A DNA stretch of 51,062 nt, taken from the NCBI GenBank assembly GCA_964520425.1, contig CAZFMX010000014.1, positions 1-51,062 on the forward strand, read 5' to 3'. This DNA comes from JAFGFY01 sp964520425. Lineage in GTDB: Bacteria; Desulfobacterota; DSM-4660; Desulfatiglandales; HGW-15. A program made the translations under genes and the position numbers. Numbering within the stretch: position 1 is the stretch's first letter; each line of letters opens with the position of its first letter. The notes below the pieces were generated by a model that made no database searches, had not been told where the DNA came from, and worked only from the letters and a program-made list of their open reading frames with translations. Below, piece by piece: positions 9,221 to 17,651 of the stretch.

Positions 9221-9559
9221 ATGAAGCACATGGAGAGTCTTGATCAACAACGCTGTTTTCATCATGCTCATCGTGAGGCAGTTGTAAAATGCCCGTTATG
9301 CCGGCGGTTTTTTTGTCGCGAGTGCGTGACAGAGCACGATAATCGCATGCTGTGCGCGGACTGCCTTCAAAAGACATCAGTGTCCATGAAAAGAGAGCGT
9401 GGGCGATTTCCGCGTATTGCCGGAATGTTGTGTCAGGGTATCATCGGCTTTCTCATCCTTTGGGGCGTCTTCTATTGTTCTGGACGGATGTTGCTCGCTA
9501 TTCCCGATGCGTTCCATGAAGGAACACTTTGGGAAGAGGGATGGGGAGAGGCTCCATGA
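9221..9559 (+). CDS. Small B-box-like zinc-finger membrane protein
   Basis: About 112 residues. The N-terminal module has the pattern CFHHAHREAVVKCPLCRRF, then CRECV...LCADC, the same arrangement as residues 60-98 of the protein at 7605-8165. It is followed by a basic linker and one hydrophobic helix (about 68-92), so it should be a single-pass inner-membrane protein. Start choices are the GTG at 9218, ATG at 9221 and ATG at 9230; 9221 is a compromise. Its stop overlaps the next start (ATGA at 9556-9559). A partner or regulatory role for the cluster is inferred only from position. Confidence 0.75.
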   Translation: MKHMESLDQQRCFHHAHREAVVKCPLCRRFFCRECVTEHDNRMLCADCLQKTSVSMKRERGRFPRIAGMLCQGIIGFLILWGVFYCSGRMLLAIPDAFHEGTLWEEGWGEAP

Positions 9560-11211
9560 GTACTTCAGCACCTTCCCATGAACCGAGTGCGCTCGCCCTA
9601 GCTGAGGGGGCCGTTCACCTGTTAAGAAGAAAGGGCCTAACAGCATTAACGGAGTATTACTGTGGTAGCCTCCCGTTTGTACTGGGATTGCTTTTTTTCT
9701 GGAGCGACATGACTCGAAGTACATTTGCTCGATCTTACTGTGCTCCGGCAGCCGCTGGAATCGCCCTTTTATTCATTTGGATGAAGGTATGGCACGTTCG
9801 ATTCTGCCGAAGATTGTTGTCCGTTCTACAGGAGACGCCTTCCGCCGAGCCCTGGCCAATGCATCGAATGTGGTCCACTGCCGCACGTCAGGCAGCCATA
9901 CATGCCACCGGTCTTGTCGCCTTGCCCCTGGCGAGTATCATTCTTCTCCCTCTGGCTTGGGTCTATGCCTTTTATCAGAATGCCACCATTCTTGATGGAC
10001 CTGAAGAGTCGACCTTTAGAAAGGTATGGCGAACGGCTTTAGAGCAAGCGATGTTATGGCCCGGGCAGAACCATTTGTTGCTGTCGATTTTTATAGGATT
10101 CGGTCTGGCGGTTTTTCTCAATCTAGCCGTTACCATTCTATCACTGCCCCATTTGCTTAAGGCCCTGACCGGAGCGGAGACGACGTTTGTGTTGACAGGA
10201 TGGCGAATGCTCAATACAACCTTTTTGGCCGTTCTATTCGGTTTGAGCTATCTGTGCATTGACCCGATCATCAAGGCGGCCTATGTGCTTCGTTGTTATT
10301 ACGGCCGGTCTCAACGATCAGGGGATGATTTGCGCGCCGCATTGAAAAGGTTTATGGTTGCGGCTGCCTTGATCATTGTAACCATGTCCATCGTACCTCA
10401 TGGCTTTGGTCAAGAAGATTTTCCCATGCCGGATCGTTTCTCTTCGGAGATACGTCATAATGAAGACACGGTGAATCGTTTGGACCGGGCCATCACTCAA
10501 GTTCTTGAACAGCGACGATTCACCTGGCGATTGCCCCGGCAGAAGCTTGAAGAACCGCGCGAGGGCACCTGGCTGTTTCGGATGCTGACATGGATGGGGA
10601 ACAAAATAAAATCGTTGTTTCAATCCCTAGGACGCTGGATCAACCAATTTATCGATTGGTTGCTGGGGCTTTTCCCCACGCCTGAATTCCAAGACCCGGA
10701 AAAGCGTCAATCCCGCGTCGAGATAATACGTGTACTTTTCTATGTTATCGGTGGCTGCTTGTTATTAATTGGAGGGATACTCTTATATCGGTGGCGGCGT
10801 CGATCTCGAAAATTGGACCATTCTCAGGGTGAAGCCCTCGCGCCCGCGGAAATCGACTTGACTGATGAAAACGTGACCGCAGATGATCTCCCCTTTGATC
10901 GTTGGTTGGCGCTGGCTCGCGAATTGATGACCAAGAAAGAACTTCGAAGTGCGCAAAGGGCCCTTTATCTGGCTGTCTTGGCCCACCTGGCGGATTATGG
11001 GCGACTAGCCATTGCACGCTATAAATCCAACCGAGATTATTATCAAGAGTTAACGCGTCATGCCCACGCAGAACCGGAGTTGGTTCAATTATTCAACCGT
11101 TGCGTATTGGCCTTTGAACGGGCGTGGTACGGGATGTATGCCGTAAATCAAAAGCAAATTGAACAATTTATCGGTTTTCAGGAAAGGATTGTCGTTCTTG
11201 TTCAGGAATAA
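9556..11211 (+). CDS. DUF4129-domain membrane protein
   Basis: Large membrane protein of the MoxR/DUF58 type of cluster. Five or so hydrophobic segments lie in the first 290 residues, then a periplasmic-looking stretch, another helix near 400 (VLFYVIGGCLLLIGGILLY), and a C-terminal DUF4129 domain (about 455-550) with LARELMTKKELRSAQRALYL and the conserved FERAWYGMY. DUF4129 proteins usually accompany DUF58, MoxR and DUF4350, as here; their activity is not established. I choose ATG 9556, which overlaps the previous stop and has GGGGAGAGG at the right distance; TTG 9529 and ATG 9541 are alternatives. Confidence 0.85.
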   Translation: MSTSAPSHEPSALALAEGAVHLLRRKGLTALTEYYCGSLPFVLGLLFFWSDMTRSTFARSYCAPAAAGIALLFIWMKVWHVRFCRRLLSVLQETPSAEPWPMHRMWSTAARQAAIHATGLVALPLASIILLPLAWVYAFYQNATILDGPEESTFRKVWRTALEQAMLWPGQNHLLLSIFIGFGLAVFLNLAVTILSLPHLLKALTGAETTFVLTGWRMLNTTFLAVLFGLSYLCIDPIIKAAYVLRCYYGRSQRSGDDLRAALKRFMVAAALIIVTMSIVPHGFGQEDFPMPDRFSSEIRHNEDTVNRLDRAITQVLEQRRFTWRLPRQKLEEPREGTWLFRMLTWMGNKIKSLFQSLGRWINQFIDWLLGLFPTPEFQDPEKRQSRVEIIRVLFYVIGGCLLLIGGILLYRWRRRSRKLDHSQGEALAPAEIDLTDENVTADDLPFDRWLALARELMTKKELRSAQRALYLAVLAHLADYGRLAIARYKSNRDYYQELTRHAHAEPELVQLFNRCVLAFERAWYGMYAVNQKQIEQFIGFQERIVVLVQE

Positions 11212-12421
11212 CCAGAGTCTTAAATGGATGGTGATTGTCGGCTTCGTCGTTTTTGTTTATGGACTTCTGAAGCTCTTTTGGCTGCGTTTTGAGGCCGGTG
11301 ACATTTACCCTCCTTATTCCAGCCTTCGTACGGATCCACTCGGTACCTGCGCCTTCTACGAAAGCCTTGAAGCCTTGCCGGAAGTGGCTGCGGAGCGAAA
11401 CTATCTCCCTTTTGACAGGCTCGATCTGGGCCCCGGGACGACCCATATGATCTTTGGCCTCTCCCCTTATCCTATGGCTTTGCATTCCAAGGATTGGGAA
11501 CATCTGATAGCCCGACTATCAGAAGAAGGAGGGCGCGTTGTTGTATCCTTTAGGACAACCAGGCACAAACCGAAGACCGATGATTGGGATGATGAGGATG
11601 AGAAAGATCAGGACAAAGATACCTTCGAAAGAGAGGATGAGGAGACAACAAATGTCGCTGAGAAAGAAACCTCGAGTTGGCTGGGGCTGAAGAGCTTGGG
11701 GATTGGATTAAATCGAGTCAAGGAAAGAGAGCAGACCACCAAGGCCACCAGGGACGGGTCTCAACCCGTATTAATCCCTGAGACCATTGGCTGGTATACG
11801 GACCTCTTTTTCGAGATTGAGGATAATGACTGGAAGGTGCTATATACCTTTCAAAGACAGCCCGTGGTGATTACCCGCACGTGGGGAAAGGGGAGTCTGG
11901 TCTTTGCAGCGGACACCTATCTATTCAGCAACGAAGCGCTTCGCGGGGATCGGGTTTCAGATCTTCTAACGTGGTTTGTGGCTCCCGCGCAAAAGGTCAT
12001 GTTTGATGAATATCACCTTGGGCTCGTTAAACAACCCGGCATCGCCGGCCTTGTCCGACAATACCGCCTCCAGTGGGTGACGGCAAGTCTTGTCGTGTTG
12101 TTCCTCTTATTTGTGTGGCGGCAGACGGTGGTATTCAATCCGAGACCGATGGAAGAGGAAAGGGAAAGGGAGATACTACCAACTATAGGAGGGGGGACCT
12201 TCGAAGGGCTTGCAAGCCTTTTTCGGAAGCATATCAAGGGCAAGAACCTGCTCAGGGTCTGTTTCGATTCATGGAGAAGCAGTACGAACGTTGGATCGAT
12301 ACCCAAAGAAGTGATTGAAACCATAAAAAGACTCGTTGTGTCGGCTGAAGACGCGCCCTTCGGGGTAGTGAAGGTTTACCAACAGATCTGCAAAGAAATC
12401 GAAAAAGGAAAAAAGCTATGA
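11198..12421 (+). CDS. DUF4350-domain protein
   Basis: Membrane-anchored protein with an N-terminal helix (WMVIVGFVVFVYGLLKLFW) and the DUF4350 pattern SSLRTDPLGTCAFYESL, which resembles GldG/IFT52-like folds, then a highly charged Asp/Glu/Lys insert near residues 130-170 and a second helix near 295-315. No ATG lies before the first helix. TTG at 11198, placed 9 nt after AGGAAAGGA and overlapping the end of the DUF4129 gene, is the best start; TTG at 11159 is also open. The stop overlaps the MoxR start by 4 nt. The acidic insert is unusual and may be a flexible linker. Confidence 0.8.
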   Translation: MFRNNQSLKWMVIVGFVVFVYGLLKLFWLRFEAGDIYPPYSSLRTDPLGTCAFYESLEALPEVAAERNYLPFDRLDLGPGTTHMIFGLSPYPMALHSKDWEHLIARLSEEGGRVVVSFRTTRHKPKTDDWDDEDEKDQDKDTFEREDEETTNVAEKETSSWLGLKSLGIGLNRVKEREQTTKATRDGSQPVLIPETIGWYTDLFFEIEDNDWKVLYTFQRQPVVITRTWGKGSLVFAADTYLFSNEALRGDRVSDLLTWFVAPAQKVMFDEYHLGLVKQPGIAGLVRQYRLQWVTASLVVLFLLFVWRQTVVFNPRPMEEEREREILPTIGGGTFEGLASLFRKHIKGKNLLRVCFDSWRSSTNVGSIPKEVIETIKRLVVSAEDAPFGVVKVYQQICKEIEKGKKL

Positions 12422-13383
12422 CTAACAATGTGGATACGCTAAAGACCATTCTGGCGCGTGCCAAGGAGGAAATCGCTAGAGTCATCATCGGCCAAGACCA
12501 AGTGATTGACAGCGCCTTGATTGCAATCTTCACCGGGCATCATGCCTTGATTGAGGGGGTCCCCGGTGTAGCCAAGACCCTTTTGGTGCGAACAATGGCC
12601 CGGGTGTTGGGATGCGAGTTTAGTCGTATCCAGTTTACGCCGGATTTGATGCCGGCAGATATTACCGGTACCCATGTTTTCAATATACAGAAGAATACGT
12701 TTTCTTTGGTAAAAGGCCCCATTTTTACCACATTCCTCCTTGCCGATGAGATCAACCGGGCGCCGGCCAAGACCCAATCCGCTCTATTACAGGCCATGCA
12801 GGAACGGACGGTCACCATCGATCGCGATACCCACTCCCTGTCGGATTATTTCACGGTATTTGCCACCCAAAACCCTATTGAGTATCAAGGTACATATCCG
12901 TTGCCGGAGGCTCAAATGGACAGGTTTATGCTCAAGATCACCATGCCTCATCCGGACCGCACGGAAGAATTGGACCTGGCCCATCGCATGCTGGGCTCAG
13001 AATCTCCTGAGGCCGTCCTTCAGGGAGGAGCGGTCCAGACCGTTTGTCCGGCAGAGATGTTGGGGGAACTGCGCAAGCAATTAGAGTCGATTCGCGTCAA
13101 GGAGGATCTGGTCCATTACCTGGTGGACATCGTTCGACAGACACGTCAGCACCAAGGTGTCCTTATCGGTGCAAGCCCCCGGGCTACACAGGCCCTGCTC
13201 CTTGGTAGTCGGGCCTATGCGGCGATTACAGGCCGGGATTTTGTGACCCCGGATGATATCAAGACCATGGCCATCCCGGTGCTATGCCATCGTATCATAC
13301 TGCGGCCGGAGTACGAAATCGAAGGATTGGCTATCGAAGAAGTGATTGAACAGATTTTACAACGAGTCACGGTTCCCAGATGA
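12418..13383 (+). CDS. MoxR-family AAA+ ATPase
   Basis: AAA+ chaperone-like ATPase of 321 residues. Walker A is GVPGVAKT near residue 45, followed by RIQFTPDLMPADITG; Walker B is LLADEINRAPAKTQSALLQA near 112, then the sensor-1 region ATQNPIEYQGTYPLPEAQMDRF and the C-terminal lid with GASPRATQAL. MoxR proteins act with DUF58/VWA partners to mature or activate protein complexes, and the DUF58 gene overlaps directly downstream (ATGA). The start overlaps the DUF4350 stop, so translational coupling on both sides is likely. The client is unknown. Confidence 0.94.
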   Translation: MTNNVDTLKTILARAKEEIARVIIGQDQVIDSALIAIFTGHHALIEGVPGVAKTLLVRTMARVLGCEFSRIQFTPDLMPADITGTHVFNIQKNTFSLVKGPIFTTFLLADEINRAPAKTQSALLQAMQERTVTIDRDTHSLSDYFTVFATQNPIEYQGTYPLPEAQMDRFMLKITMPHPDRTEELDLAHRMLGSESPEAVLQGGAVQTVCPAEMLGELRKQLESIRVKEDLVHYLVDIVRQTRQHQGVLIGASPRATQALLLGSRAYAAITGRDFVTPDDIKTMAIPVLCHRIILRPEYEIEGLAIEEVIEQILQRVTVPR

Positions 13384-14744
13384 TCGTCCCAAGCATACGT
13401 CTCATTGTCATGACCTCATTGGTCTTTGTGCCCCTTTCTATGGTCGCGGCCTTTATCCCTCAATGGACTGCAGGTGCCTGTGTCGGTGCCTTGGTTTGGA
13501 CGGCCCTAGCCGTAACCGACGCGCTTCGGGCTGCTGATCGTCTCAAGGGAGTGAAGATCAGTCTTCCTGATGTGATTAGAATGACTGTGGGGCAGCCGAC
13601 CGAGGTCTTATTAAGCATACATAATTCCCATCATAAAACCCTGCTTTTGCGTGTCGGTGTGGCCTTGACTCCCATGCTATCCTCATCCATGGTTGATCTT
13701 CAGATCACATTGAATTCTGAACCGGAGGTCCGAACCGTGGCCTGTACGTTGCAGGGTGAAAAAAGGGGGCATTACCGGATTTCTGCGGGTGTCATGGAAA
13801 CCCTTTCTCAGAGAGGGTTTTGGCAAGTGCGTCAACGGTTTTCCCTAAAGGCAGAGGCGCGGGTCTATCCCAATCTAATCGGTGGTCATGAGCAGCTTAA
13901 AGGCCTGTTCTGCAGGCAAGACTGGGGGCTTCATGCACAAAGGAGCGTCGGCAAAGGAAGGGAGTTTGAGCAATTGCGCGAGTACCTACCCGGGGACAGC
14001 TTTGAAGATATTGATTGGAAGGCCACGGCCCGTCGCCGTCATCCCATCACGCGAATTTATCAAGTAGAACAATCCCAGGACATCTACATCATGTTAGACG
14101 CCTCTCGTTTGAGCACACGCAGTTCAACTTATCTGGTTGACCGTCGACAACAGGTCCGCAAAGAGAGGTCTGCGAGCCAAACGATTTTTGATCGTTATAT
14201 TGCAGCAGCCCTGGTCATGGCCGTGGTGACCGACCGTATGGCTGATCGGTTGGGATTGATCGTCTTTACCAACCAACCGGATTGCTTTATAAAGGCCGGC
14301 AGCGGTAAGGCCCATTATAGCGCTTGTCGGGACACGCTTTACACCCAAGTCCCTCATACGGTTTCACCTGATTATGATGAGCTCTTTACATTCATCGGGA
14401 TCCATGTGAGAAAACGTGCCTTATTGCTTTTTTTGACCAACCTGGATGATCCTGTGCTGAGAGAGAGCTTTCTCAAGGCGATGACTGCGGCAGCCAGGCA
14501 ACATGTAATCATGGTCAACATGTTGAGACCGACCGACGCATATCCCTTGTTTTCATCTGGCGATATTCGTTCCAGTCAAGGGATATATCAACACCTGGTT
14601 GGGCATATGGTTTGGGAATCACTTAACGATACTCGAAGTCGGCTTAGAAAGATAGGTGTGGGTTTTGGACTTTTAAACGAAGATCAACTATGCACTCAGA
14701 TTGTCTCCCAGTATATAGGGGTTAAGCAGCGACAAATCCTATGA
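13380..14744 (+). CDS. DUF58-domain protein (MoxR partner)
   Basis: 454 residues. Two hydrophobic helices at the N-terminus (about 5-50) are followed by a beta-rich region and the DUF58 signature: GREFEQLREYLPGDSFEDID, then WKATARRRHPITRIYQ, then a von Willebrand A-like beginning DIYIMLDAS near 237. DUF58 proteins pair with MoxR ATPases in many bacteria, probably as the metal-dependent adaptor. It starts in the MoxR stop (ATGA) and its own stop overlaps the next start. Roles proposed for relatives, such as envelope stress or enzyme maturation, cannot be assigned here. Confidence 0.92.
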   Translation: MIVPSIRLIVMTSLVFVPLSMVAAFIPQWTAGACVGALVWTALAVTDALRAADRLKGVKISLPDVIRMTVGQPTEVLLSIHNSHHKTLLLRVGVALTPMLSSSMVDLQITLNSEPEVRTVACTLQGEKRGHYRISAGVMETLSQRGFWQVRQRFSLKAEARVYPNLIGGHEQLKGLFCRQDWGLHAQRSVGKGREFEQLREYLPGDSFEDIDWKATARRRHPITRIYQVEQSQDIYIMLDASRLSTRSSTYLVDRRQQVRKERSASQTIFDRYIAAALVMAVVTDRMADRLGLIVFTNQPDCFIKAGSGKAHYSACRDTLYTQVPHTVSPDYDELFTFIGIHVRKRALLLFLTNLDDPVLRESFLKAMTAAARQHVIMVNMLRPTDAYPLFSSGDIRSSQGIYQHLVGHMVWESLNDTRSRLRKIGVGFGLLNEDQLCTQIVSQYIGVKQRQIL

Positions 14745-15796
14745 TTATCAATCTTATGAAATTCATTGAGGCCGAAAGGCCCTTTTGGAATGAGTTGAGC
14801 GACATGATGACCTCCATTAAAGCCGATCCTTATCGCCGGTTGGATTTTGAACGGATCAAACGCCTCCATTACCTCTATCAGCGCACGTCTGCCGATCTAG
14901 CCAAAATTCATACCTTCTCCGCTGAACAACAGATTCGTAGTTATCTCGAAACCCTGGTAGCCCGTACCTATGCTGCTATTCACGGAGCGCAACAAAGCAG
15001 AACTCGTTTTAGTCCTCGGAAATGGTTTTTTGTCACATTCCCAAAGGTCTTCAGACGACATTCGCGAGCCTTTGCTTTGTCCTTAGGGGCGATGATGGTA
15101 GGAATCCTTTTCGGAGCAGTGGCCATTGGTGTTGATGAAGATGCAAAAAGGGTTCTGATGCCTTTTGAGTATCTGCAAATGGATCCCGTAGAGCGCGTCG
15201 CTAAAGAGGAACAACCAGAAAGAAATGAAAAACTTCATGGGATTAAAGGACAGTTTTCCGCCTATTTGATGACCCACAACACCCGGGTCTCGATTTTTGT
15301 TTTGGCTCTGGGTATGACTTGGGGGATCGGCACTCTGATCGTTCTGTTCTCTAATGGTGTCATGCTGGGCGCTGTGGCCGCGGACTATGTCCTGGCAGAT
15401 CAAACCGGGTTCTTGATGGGGTGGCTTTTACCCCATGGAGTGATAGAGATTCCTGCCATTCTCGTGGCAGGCCAGGCCGGTTTTGTGCTGGCAGGAGCCC
15501 TCATCGGAACGGGGAACGCCGTGAGACTGCGTGACCGATTGCAAGGGGTCAATCATGATGTGGTCACTCTTATTGGGGGGGTGGCCATCATGTTGGTCTG
15601 GGCCGGGCTGGTGGAGGCTTTTTTCTCACAATATCATGAACCCGTGATTCCTTATGCCGTAAAAACAGCTTTCGGGATCATCGAATTTATATTGCTTATT
15701 ACCTTTTTCATTGTATCCGGCAGGGGCGCCACCCAACCTGACAGTCAATTCAGAAAGAAGAACATCAAAGGAAGGCTTTCATACGATGCAGACTGA
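14741..15796 (+). CDS. SpoIIM-like (stage II sporulation M) membrane protein
   Basis: 351 residues with an N-terminal soluble part (FIEAERPFWNEL...) and then about five membrane helices from residue 105 onward. It matches the SpoIIM/DUF95 pattern: HNTRVSIFVLALGMTWGIGT, then LVLFSNGVMLGAV and LLPHGVIEIPAILVAGQAGF. In non-sporulating bacteria this family is found with RDD, MoxR and DUF58 genes and has no link to spores. The start overlaps the DUF58 stop (ATGA); the stop at 15794-15796 overlaps the next ATG at 15786. Confidence 0.9.
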   Translation: MIINLMKFIEAERPFWNELSDMMTSIKADPYRRLDFERIKRLHYLYQRTSADLAKIHTFSAEQQIRSYLETLVARTYAAIHGAQQSRTRFSPRKWFFVTFPKVFRRHSRAFALSLGAMMVGILFGAVAIGVDEDAKRVLMPFEYLQMDPVERVAKEEQPERNEKLHGIKGQFSAYLMTHNTRVSIFVLALGMTWGIGTLIVLFSNGVMLGAVAADYVLADQTGFLMGWLLPHGVIEIPAILVAGQAGFVLAGALIGTGNAVRLRDRLQGVNHDVVTLIGGVAIMLVWAGLVEAFFSQYHEPVIPYAVKTAFGIIEFILLITFFIVSGRGATQPDSQFRKKNIKGRLSYDAD

Positions 15797-16565
15797 ACGC
15801 CGGCAACAGCTGATGATCCGCACTCCGGAGGGAGTAATGTTTGCCTTGCCCTTGGCAGGGCCCATTTCACGGTTTCTGGCGTGGATTTTGGATGCCTGTT
15901 GCATTGGCGTGGTTTCAAACGTCTTTTCACGGTTGTTGAGTGTTATTCAGGTTCTAAGTCCGGATTTGTACGGGGCAGTCAATATCGTGATGTTCTTTAT
16001 TGTTTCCATTGCCTACAGCATGGTGTTGGAACGGGTGTGGCAAGGTCAGACGATTGGAAAACGGATATTCGGACTCCGTGTCATGGACATTCAGGGTATG
16101 CACCTTCAATTGAGCCAGATTGTGATCCGCAATTTGTTGCGGACCCTTGACAGTCTGCCTCTATTCTACATGATAGGGGGAGTGGTTTGTCTCCTTAGTC
16201 GATATGGTCAACGACTCGGGGACCACGCGGCCAATACCATCATGGTAAAGGAAAATAAGGTGGCTGTACCGAATTTGGATCAGATCCTGGATAAAAGAGT
16301 GTATAATTCCCTGCATGCCTATCCCCATCTTGAGGCCCGGTTGCGTCAGCAAATCAACCCCGCTGAAGCGGTTTTGGCTTTGGAGACTTTAATGCGCCGT
16401 GATGAACTGGATCCGGAAGATCGAGTCAGATTGTTTCATGAAATAGCCTCTTTTTTGAAACAGAAAGTCGTGTTCCCAGATGAAGGCGTTTACGGAGTAT
16501 CTGATGAACAATATGTACGCAATGTAGTTGAGGTTGTATTTCAGGCACAGAAGAGTGAGACCTGA
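15786..16565 (+). CDS. RDD-family membrane protein
   Basis: Last gene of the cluster, about 259 residues from ATG 15786. The RDD domain is at about 10-150 (ISRFLAWILDACCIG, then IGKRIFGLRVMD), with three to four hydrophobic segments, followed by a cytoplasmic C-terminal tail rich in Glu and Arg that is predicted to be helical. An upstream in-frame start at 15711 would overlap the SpoIIM gene by 86 nt and is unlikely; the ATG at 15786 overlaps by 11 nt. Beginning and ending with RDD proteins suggests that the cluster builds a membrane assembly. Confidence 0.86.
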   Translation: MQTERRQQLMIRTPEGVMFALPLAGPISRFLAWILDACCIGVVSNVFSRLLSVIQVLSPDLYGAVNIVMFFIVSIAYSMVLERVWQGQTIGKRIFGLRVMDIQGMHLQLSQIVIRNLLRTLDSLPLFYMIGGVVCLLSRYGQRLGDHAANTIMVKENKVAVPNLDQILDKRVYNSLHAYPHLEARLRQQINPAEAVLALETLMRRDELDPEDRVRLFHEIASFLKQKVVFPDEGVYGVSDEQYVRNVVEVVFQAQKSET

Positions 16566-16621
16566 CCTGTTTTATCATTTCCGCGTTTCCGTGTGGCAAG
16601 GTGTGAGTGACGGAGATAATC

Positions 16622-17614
16622 ATGGAAAAAATGAGTGAGAAAGAACGTTTCTTGGAAACCCTCCTGGGTAAAGGTGCTGACCGTTTTCCATATTATGATC
16701 TCGAACCGGCCGAAGAAACGCTGGATCGTTGGCTTCAGGAAGGGCTTTCTCCGAACACCTCCGTGGTTGAAACCTTTGGGCTTGAGACTCATTATTCTGT
16801 AGGCCTAACGTTGCGCAGTTCCCCATTTTTCAGGATGGCGCCTGACCTGCTTCATGACCCATCGGCCTTTGATCGACACTATGATGTCGATGACCCTGCC
16901 CGGTATGAAAAGGATTTTGTCGAGCGGGCCGATCGCCTCAGAAAAGCGGGCCGAGTTCTATACGTGGAGGCCTCAGGTGGCGGTCTTCTGCAAAAGCTTG
17001 GCGTGGGAGACTGGAAGTCATTTAATGACGCATGCAGCGCTTTGATTCTGGAACCAAAGCTGGTCGAAGACCTTCTCGACCGCACGTCTGATTTCTATTG
17101 TATCTGTCTCGAACGGGTGCTCTCACAGGTTCGTGTGGATTATGCATCCTTTTATGAGCCTATTGCCTCCAACCACGGCCCGGTCATTTCTCCTGACATG
17201 TTTAAACGCTATGCAGTCCCTGTGTACAAGAAAACCATATCTGAATTGGAGAAATATGATGTTCCCCTTCGCGTCTTTTGCACTACCGGGGGAGACGTGA
17301 CTTCTCTTCTCGGCCCTTTGGTCGATGTCGGCATCAACGCCCTATGGATCAGTAATATAGAGGTTGCCAGTATGGAATACACGGCTCTTCGCCGTTATTT
17401 CGGCGATCACATCTCCTTGATCGGCGGAATCGATACAAGGGCATTGAGGCGGGATGAAAAGATACTCAGAAATTCGATTGAGAGTACCGTTCTTCCCCTT
17501 CTCGAAAAGGGGCGCTATCTTCCCTGTCTGGATGACAGACCAAGAGTGGATATCTCCTTTTCAAAATACCGTCAGTACCGGCAAATCCTCGAAGAGATTG
17601 CACAGAGAGGTTGA
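16622..17614 (+). CDS. Uroporphyrinogen decarboxylase (URO-D) family protein
   Basis: TIM-barrel protein of about 330 residues in the URO-D superfamily, which includes heme-pathway HemE and the corrinoid methyltransferases MtaA, MtbA and CmuA. Visible pieces are VDYASFYEPIASNHGPVISP, then PLRVFCTTGGDVTSLLGPLV, a Gly-Gly-Ile-Asp loop (LIGGIDTRALRRD) and a C-terminal CLDDRPRVDISF. The HemE N-terminal substrate motif (PVWxMRQAGR) is absent, so a methyltransferase-like role is more likely than heme synthesis; no corrinoid protein gene is beside it. ATG 16622 has GGAG 7 nt upstream; GTG 16607 is an alternative. Confidence 0.85.
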   Translation: MEKMSEKERFLETLLGKGADRFPYYDLEPAEETLDRWLQEGLSPNTSVVETFGLETHYSVGLTLRSSPFFRMAPDLLHDPSAFDRHYDVDDPARYEKDFVERADRLRKAGRVLYVEASGGGLLQKLGVGDWKSFNDACSALILEPKLVEDLLDRTSDFYCICLERVLSQVRVDYASFYEPIASNHGPVISPDMFKRYAVPVYKKTISELEKYDVPLRVFCTTGGDVTSLLGPLVDVGINALWISNIEVASMEYTALRRYFGDHISLIGGIDTRALRRDEKILRNSIESTVLPLLEKGRYLPCLDDRPRVDISFSKYRQYRQILEEIAQRG

Positions 17615-17651
17615 GGGGGAGACTATGAACAAGGCAGGGGAGAACTGTCTG

